Source: Channa striata | Taxonomy: Eukaryota > Chordata > Actinopteri > Anabantiformes > Channidae | Length of the DNA stretch: 64,000 nt | Direction: 5' to 3' | Assembly: GCA_033026295.1 (NCBI GenBank) | Contig: CM065173.1 | Span: forward strand, 10,292,517-10,356,516 | Part shown: piece after piece, positions 59,467-64,000 of the stretch | Layout of the letters: each line of letters begins with the position of its first letter | Numbering within the stretch: the stretch's first letter is position 1 | Program-made: the position numbers and the translations under genes | The notes under the pieces: generated by a model | What the model was told of the DNA's origin: nothing | The model's database searches: none | What the model saw: the letters and a program-made list of their open reading frames with translations, nothing else

Positions 59467-60069
59467 TTTAATATTACATTGTCATTAATGTGTTGCAGGA
59501 GTTTTGTGGCCTCTGGGCCCACGAGGCTTATTTAAAACTCAAACCATCAGTTTAGAAATCCACGGTCATTAGTTAGAAATTTGTTTCTAAATCCCTAAAC
59601 AAAATTAGGTTTTATTATGTTCTTTTTCATTCACCTGCACTAATACCACTTATATTATATCTAATGCAATATATTTTCTTTTACTAGTGATGTCACGGAT
59701 TGTCTTTGTGAAGCTAATATTTTCTAGTCTGACATATAGTACAAAAGGGGGAAAAAGCAGGCAACAAACACACAAATACAAACTATTAAACGAGCACATG
59801 TATTCAATCCCTTTAATAGGGCGGATGAATTCACTGTCTGTAGAGGCGCTGTGCCAAATAGCCAATATTGCAGTCATAATGTTATGAACGTTTAGAATCG
59901 TGTGCCATCATTTGCAGAATCCAGAATGAAGACGTCCATGAAAACACGTGACTTTTGGCCCACTGTGACATTTTTCCTAGACTTAAGAAGTAGAAATGAT
60001 TTCATATCAACTCTCCACAGAAAGTTTTACAATATTGGAAAAGTCGTTACAATGGGACTGCAAATGACA

Positions 60070-60080
60070 CCCCCCCCCCC
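60070..60080. repeat. Poly(C) run, 11 bases
   Basis: Eleven consecutive C, followed by ATCACCCC. Confidence 0.95.
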
Positions 60081-60879
60081 ATCACCCCTTACTCTGTTTC
60101 AATTAAATATCTGCAGCAGACAATGAGTTCTCCGGCAGTTTCACTTTCAAGCAAAAGGCATTAAAAGAATAAAAGAATCCATGGTTACCAGTGAACTCTG
60201 CAGCCTCCGAGCCCTTTGACTGAACCTCGCTGAATAAGACTCCAGAACAAGTCCAATCTTTTTTCACTGTGTGAAATGAGCATAGTGTTTTTCATATCAA
60301 GAGATTTTCTGTTCTCTCTATACAGTCCCATGATTATTCAAGACCACAGCCTTTTACACAAAAATTCTAATTTCACTTGTTGAATTGTATCCTCTAGAAC
60401 CTGTAATTGCAAAAATCTCCTGAGGGCAGAAATACTTTTCTCCCAAACATTAACCTTGGTTGCCTGAGCCTCTGCTGTTGTATTTTTACCACTATTTATC
60501 AAGGTTAATTGTTCTTGTTAATTGTGCTGCTGACCACACACACTTTTCATCATCACGGCCTTAAACGTCATTGCACCCTACCCGATGACAGTCTTGTTAT
60601 TTGCGTTTTAAAGTATCTGTGTCTTTATTCACGGTTTAGCACCTTATGCTGCATTTTCTGCTTCATGTGACAATGTGAACCTAGAGGGTTAAATGTTCCA
60701 ATGTGTTGGAATTCTTCTTAAATCCTTAAATCAAACCATCGCTGCTGTTTGTAGGGCCGTTGTAGTCAGCCTCAAGTGGACGGACTGATATTAATCATTT
60801 CCAGTGTTGTTTGCGCCTACGTGTCTCAACACTACACATATTTGAGTCACAATGGTGGATTGAATTATTAATCTGTCAC

Positions 60880-61390
60880 TTGCTTTATGCCACTTGATAC
60901 ATTCGTCATGGCCGACAATCCACGGCGACAGTTGATGTGAATGATGAGAAACCCTGACATTCCAGTTTAGCCCGACTCGGGGAATTCAGGCCGTGCTGCA
61001 TTGTCACACGCTTTAATTTACACCAGCCCATCTAGAATGAGTCAACTCCTCCAGATGCATCTTAAAATGAGATTAATCACTGGGGACCGCCATGTTGAGA
61101 TGAGTCGTCCACCTGCCATCGGAAATGTGCCGTATCAATCAAACCCAGCACACTAATGATCATCTCGCAGAAGCTCCAGCAGAGGAGAATTGTCATCCCC
61201 CTGGCGCAGTCATTTGCGTCGATCTCCGACCACAAGCGCGTTTGGCCTCCTCCGCAGCCCTAATAGCTGTGCTGCTTTGTCGGCCACCGATCCGCTCTCC
61301 CCGGCTAAGGATTAATTCTCCTCTTCGCTGCTCAAGTTGAAGAGCCTGACAGTGTTCTCTATAAATTTGTCCCCAAATGAGAAGGAGCCA
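60880..61390. promoter_or_regulatory. CpG cluster with homeodomain-type cores: candidate enhancer or orphan CpG island
   Basis: I count roughly 25 CpGs between 60900 and 61330, far denser than anywhere else in the window (GGCCGACAATCCACGGCGAC, GCGTCGATCTCCGACC, AAGCGCGTTTGG, TCGGCCACCGATCCGC). TAAT-type cores are spread along it: GAATTATTAATCTG near 60864, GCTTTAATTTACAC near 61010, GAGATTAATCAC near 61069 and GGATTAATTC near 61309. It contains no repeat, and no coding frame is credible (the 71-codon frame at 61125 is Arg/Pro/Ser-rich). This is what I would expect of a deeply conserved developmental enhancer or an orphan CpG island, but conservation was not tested. Confidence 0.35.
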
Positions 61391-63069
61391 AAAATAGTGG
61401 AAACATGCAGAAATAATATATTACAGAGGGAGCACTTCAAAGCAGGTGATAGAAAAGTGGCTGAGTCAAGTTCAGTGGCAATCTAGGTAGAACAAAACTT
61501 GTCAGAGTAGCTTTTGAAACTCAAAATTTGCCTCTTTGCTGATTTTACCAACAATTTGAGGTTTTGTAGCAGAAGCCAGGCTAATGAGTAATTGTTGGTT
61601 CGCTGCCAATGTTGGGGGAAAAAAGCTTTTCACTTTTAAAAACAAATTACCAACAGAGGGAGGCAGGTTGTGCCAAAACTAGGTACCATTACTGTAACTG
61701 TTCTAGCACCGTCCCACTTAGTCTTTCATTTTAACAACCAGTATTAGCCTGAGCCTCTTCCAAAGACATGTTCAGTGGATTACAGTGTCTAGTGTGTTGT
61801 TCACTTCTTCACATATATGCTTTTTATTTGTCCCCATTTTTTCTGGACAACAAAGCATGTGACTGTGCTGTGTTTTTGTGGTTTTGCATTTGCTGTTTTT
61901 GTTCTTTTGTGAGAGGACCACAAAGAACATCATATTTCATTTTCATGAAAAATAGCACTGCGTCAGTCTGCATGGATTTCCCTACATGCCCTTTCCTGGG
62001 TTTTGTGGACAACTGCTCTATCTCCCAAGTCATTTCCAGCGACAGGAAAGTGACTGAAGCTACATTATGAATAGGTTCCTCGGCCTATGTGGTTAATTGG
62101 TGTTTTTATTAGTCTGTGGACAACAGTGAAGCTCTGTGGCACAGAGCAACGGGTTCTGGCTACATAAACACTTTTCACTGTGGATGACAGTGTAATTTAA
62201 AATAAAATACTGCTAGCCTTAGTCTTTAAGGTCATTGTAGTTTTGTAATTATTGCTGTTATATCAATACATCACTTATTTTGGTAAGTAAAATGTGAGCT
62301 GTAGCTTTAAGCTTCAGCTATTTCACACTCCAGAAATCTTTATGTTGTGCTTTTGTATTGTATTGTTCTGAAATAGGATATCTGAAATTGCCCTGCTGTC
62401 ATTGATTTCAGATTCAAATGCATTTCAAATCTCAAATGTAAAATACATAACCATCCGTATAGTGGAACAAAGGAAACTGTCACACTATTGTAAAGCTAAT
62501 AGAGCCAACACACTAAAATAATCAGGATCAGCAGTGGCTGGCATAAATATGAAATGTGATAGTTTCATCTTTGACAGATTTATACAACATTCATACAGCA
62601 ACAACAACATGAAGTTTGCATATTTTCGATTTGGGGTTTTTGTGTGGGCTTCTTTAAGGTGTTTCCCCTCTCACAGTCTACAAACATTCAAGTGGAAATA
62701 ACATTTCTGTAGATGTGAATTCTGGGTGTGAATGTGTTTGTCTACAGTTAACCCTGTCTCCCAGAATTACATGTCTATACAACATATATAAGCAACTGGA
62801 TTTCATTCTCTATTAATATCATACAATAATGGAAACAATTTTGATAAATGACAAAATACAAATACATTGATACTGCACACATCTTTAAAATGTTTCCACA
62901 CAAACTCATTTTCTTTCTGCTGAAACATCCTGTGTGGTCGTACCGCATCCACTTTGTCTGACTGCGGCATTATTCTACTTTTTTTAATTCACTATTACAG
63001 CACTTAATACACATGAATACATAAATGGATTTTTGGCTATCAGCAAGTCCCACTTGCTAACTAAGTGTT
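61391..63069. other. Non-coding, no gene recognised
   Basis: AT-rich. The frame at 61768-62070 (100 codons) has Cys/Phe-rich, accidental-looking residues and is not recognised. Confidence 0.45.
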
Positions 63070-63310
63070 GAAGTTAATGGTCGCCTGAGAAGATTCTCAG
63101 TCATCCAGGTCATTGTATTCCCACAAGATGACAGCCGAAACGTCTACACCTCCTCACAGACGACCAGTCCCACTGGGAGGTTACTGGTTATGTTTCAAAC
63201 CTGGGCGACTCATTTTACGACTGAAGCAGATGTCTTGTTAAGCACTGATGTTCTTATATAGAGGTAGAAGTCTTAAATAGAACCACCAGAGGTTTGGATT
63301 AACTGCTTTG
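63070..63310 (-). repeat. Dispersed teleost repeat fragment (CAGTCATCCAGGTCATTGT)
   Basis: AGATTCTCAGTCATCCAGGT.. and AGCCGAAACGTCTACACCTC match, on the reverse strand, strings I remember from a common fish retroelement (..ACCTGGATGACTGAGAATCT.., GAAACGTCT). The class is uncertain. The rest of the copy has decayed. Confidence 0.5.
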
Positions 63311-64000
63311 TTTCAGCACTTTCAGCAGAGTTCTGTCCGGGGAATGTGCGACCACATCTCAATGAATCTTACGTGTTCTCAGTGGGAAAATATAATTTTA
63401 GCCGACGACAATTTAACACTATGCACTTTACCATTTCCATATGTTTTTATGTTGTTTTTTTGTGTTTTCCGTTGATTGACGTTGTACAGAAACTACCAGA
63501 AGTGTTAGGAACATATTTTGGCCAACCTTCTTAACTTTTCGACTCTGTCCTTTTACGTCGAGTCCTCTCAGTTGTTCTGCTCTGTGCTCACAAACTGGTT
63601 AAGTTAGAGTTGAGTGACCCTGACCCTCACTGTGGGGGTCATTCTGGGTTTGTCAAAAAAGGTTCTGAGTAAAAAATATTTCTTCTGTTGTTTGCAAGCC
63701 TGTTGATTTTAAGTAATACTTCCTCAGGTTGTAAAAACATGATAACTTTTTTCTTTTGTAGTATCTTATTTAAATGAACATATAGTTATAATACAGTTTA
63801 TAAAATTAATAAACTATATCTCACATGCACATTATAATTGCTTTCGTTACAATATTACAGCAACACCCTATTGTTATTTCTAGTGATTCTGTCAAGCCTA
63901 AAAACAGGGCTGTAAAAGTGACTCATTGAATAACAAATTAGCAGCATTTTAAGCTGTAAACGATGTGATAATAAGTTCTTCTGTAGTAATGTTTTTTTAT
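63311..64000. other. Non-coding, no gene recognised
   Basis: AT-rich end of the window. The 62-codon frame at 63346-63534 is not recognised. Confidence 0.45.

Larger units (their letters stand above)
57187..60879. other. Non-coding, no gene recognised
   Basis: Includes the CTGT microsatellite, a repeat fragment at 59334-59466 and a C11 run. Short frames only. Confidence 0.4.

Noticed and set aside
61125..61340. A 71-codon Arg/Pro/Ser-rich protein in the CpG cluster
   Set aside because: GC-rich DNA tends to give such open frames. No start context, splice sites or known domain; a regulatory reading fits better.
1..64000. CRISPR arrays, operons, phage or bacterial islands
   Set aside because: No spaced direct repeats, no tight run of genes and no ribosome binding sites. 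The repeats present are vertebrate families.
1..64000. Endogenous retrovirus or LTR element
   Set aside because: I looked for paired long direct repeats with TG..CA ends and for gag/pol-type residues and found none.

Overview
This window looks like nuclear DNA from a spiny-rayed (acanthomorph) teleost fish. It is AT-rich, broken by stops in all six frames, poor in CpG outside a few islands, and peppered with CA/GT, ATT and CTGT microsatellites, homopolymers and decayed transposons. Several of those transposons I recognise as fish families: a Tc1-like transposase relic, a Tc1-type MITE beginning with an ACTACCAGTCAAAAG-type inverted repeat, tRNA-derived SINEs, L2-like LINE tails and two LINE relics. 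There are no operons, ribosome binding sites, CRISPR arrays or tRNA/rRNA genes.

I find no complete protein-coding gene. The window reads as an intergenic stretch or large intron(s). The only coding sequence I can name belongs to dead retroelements and one dead transposon: an R2/Dong-type LINE with a CCHC finger at 13996-14835, collapsed by internal deletions; a CR1/L2-group LINE 3' half at 27548-28613 with reverse-transcriptase motifs A, B and C; and the 3' half of a Tc1-like transposase gene at 11440-11980. A few short open segments next to good splice signals could be exons of an unidentified gene, but each is weak: 276-416 minus, 31016-31240 minus, 41050-41141 plus and 56857-57186 minus.

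Layout. 1-11 kb: unannotated sequence, an inverted-repeat element (5139-5422) and pieces of an AATAAAGTGGCC-ended element. 11-16 kb: Tc1 relic, R2/Dong-type LINE relic and an L2-like tail. 16-27 kb: mostly unique sequence with some blocks that look constrained. 27.5-28.6 kb: CR1/L2 LINE with a (CA)n tract inside it. 29.9-36.2 kb: the most unique-looking part, with several CpG-retaining blocks and a promoter- or 5'-leader-like block at 35.1-35.6 kb. 36.5-53 kb: a dense graveyard of inverted-repeat DNA elements, SINEs and an L2-like tail. 53-64 kb: more unique-looking blocks, the strongest being a CpG cluster with homeodomain-type TAAT cores at 60.88-61.39 kb.

There is no evidence that genes here work together. 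The likely biology is cis-regulation plus transposon history. Family names come from memory of teleost repeats without a database search. 'Candidate conserved' means composition and look only, since no alignment could be run.
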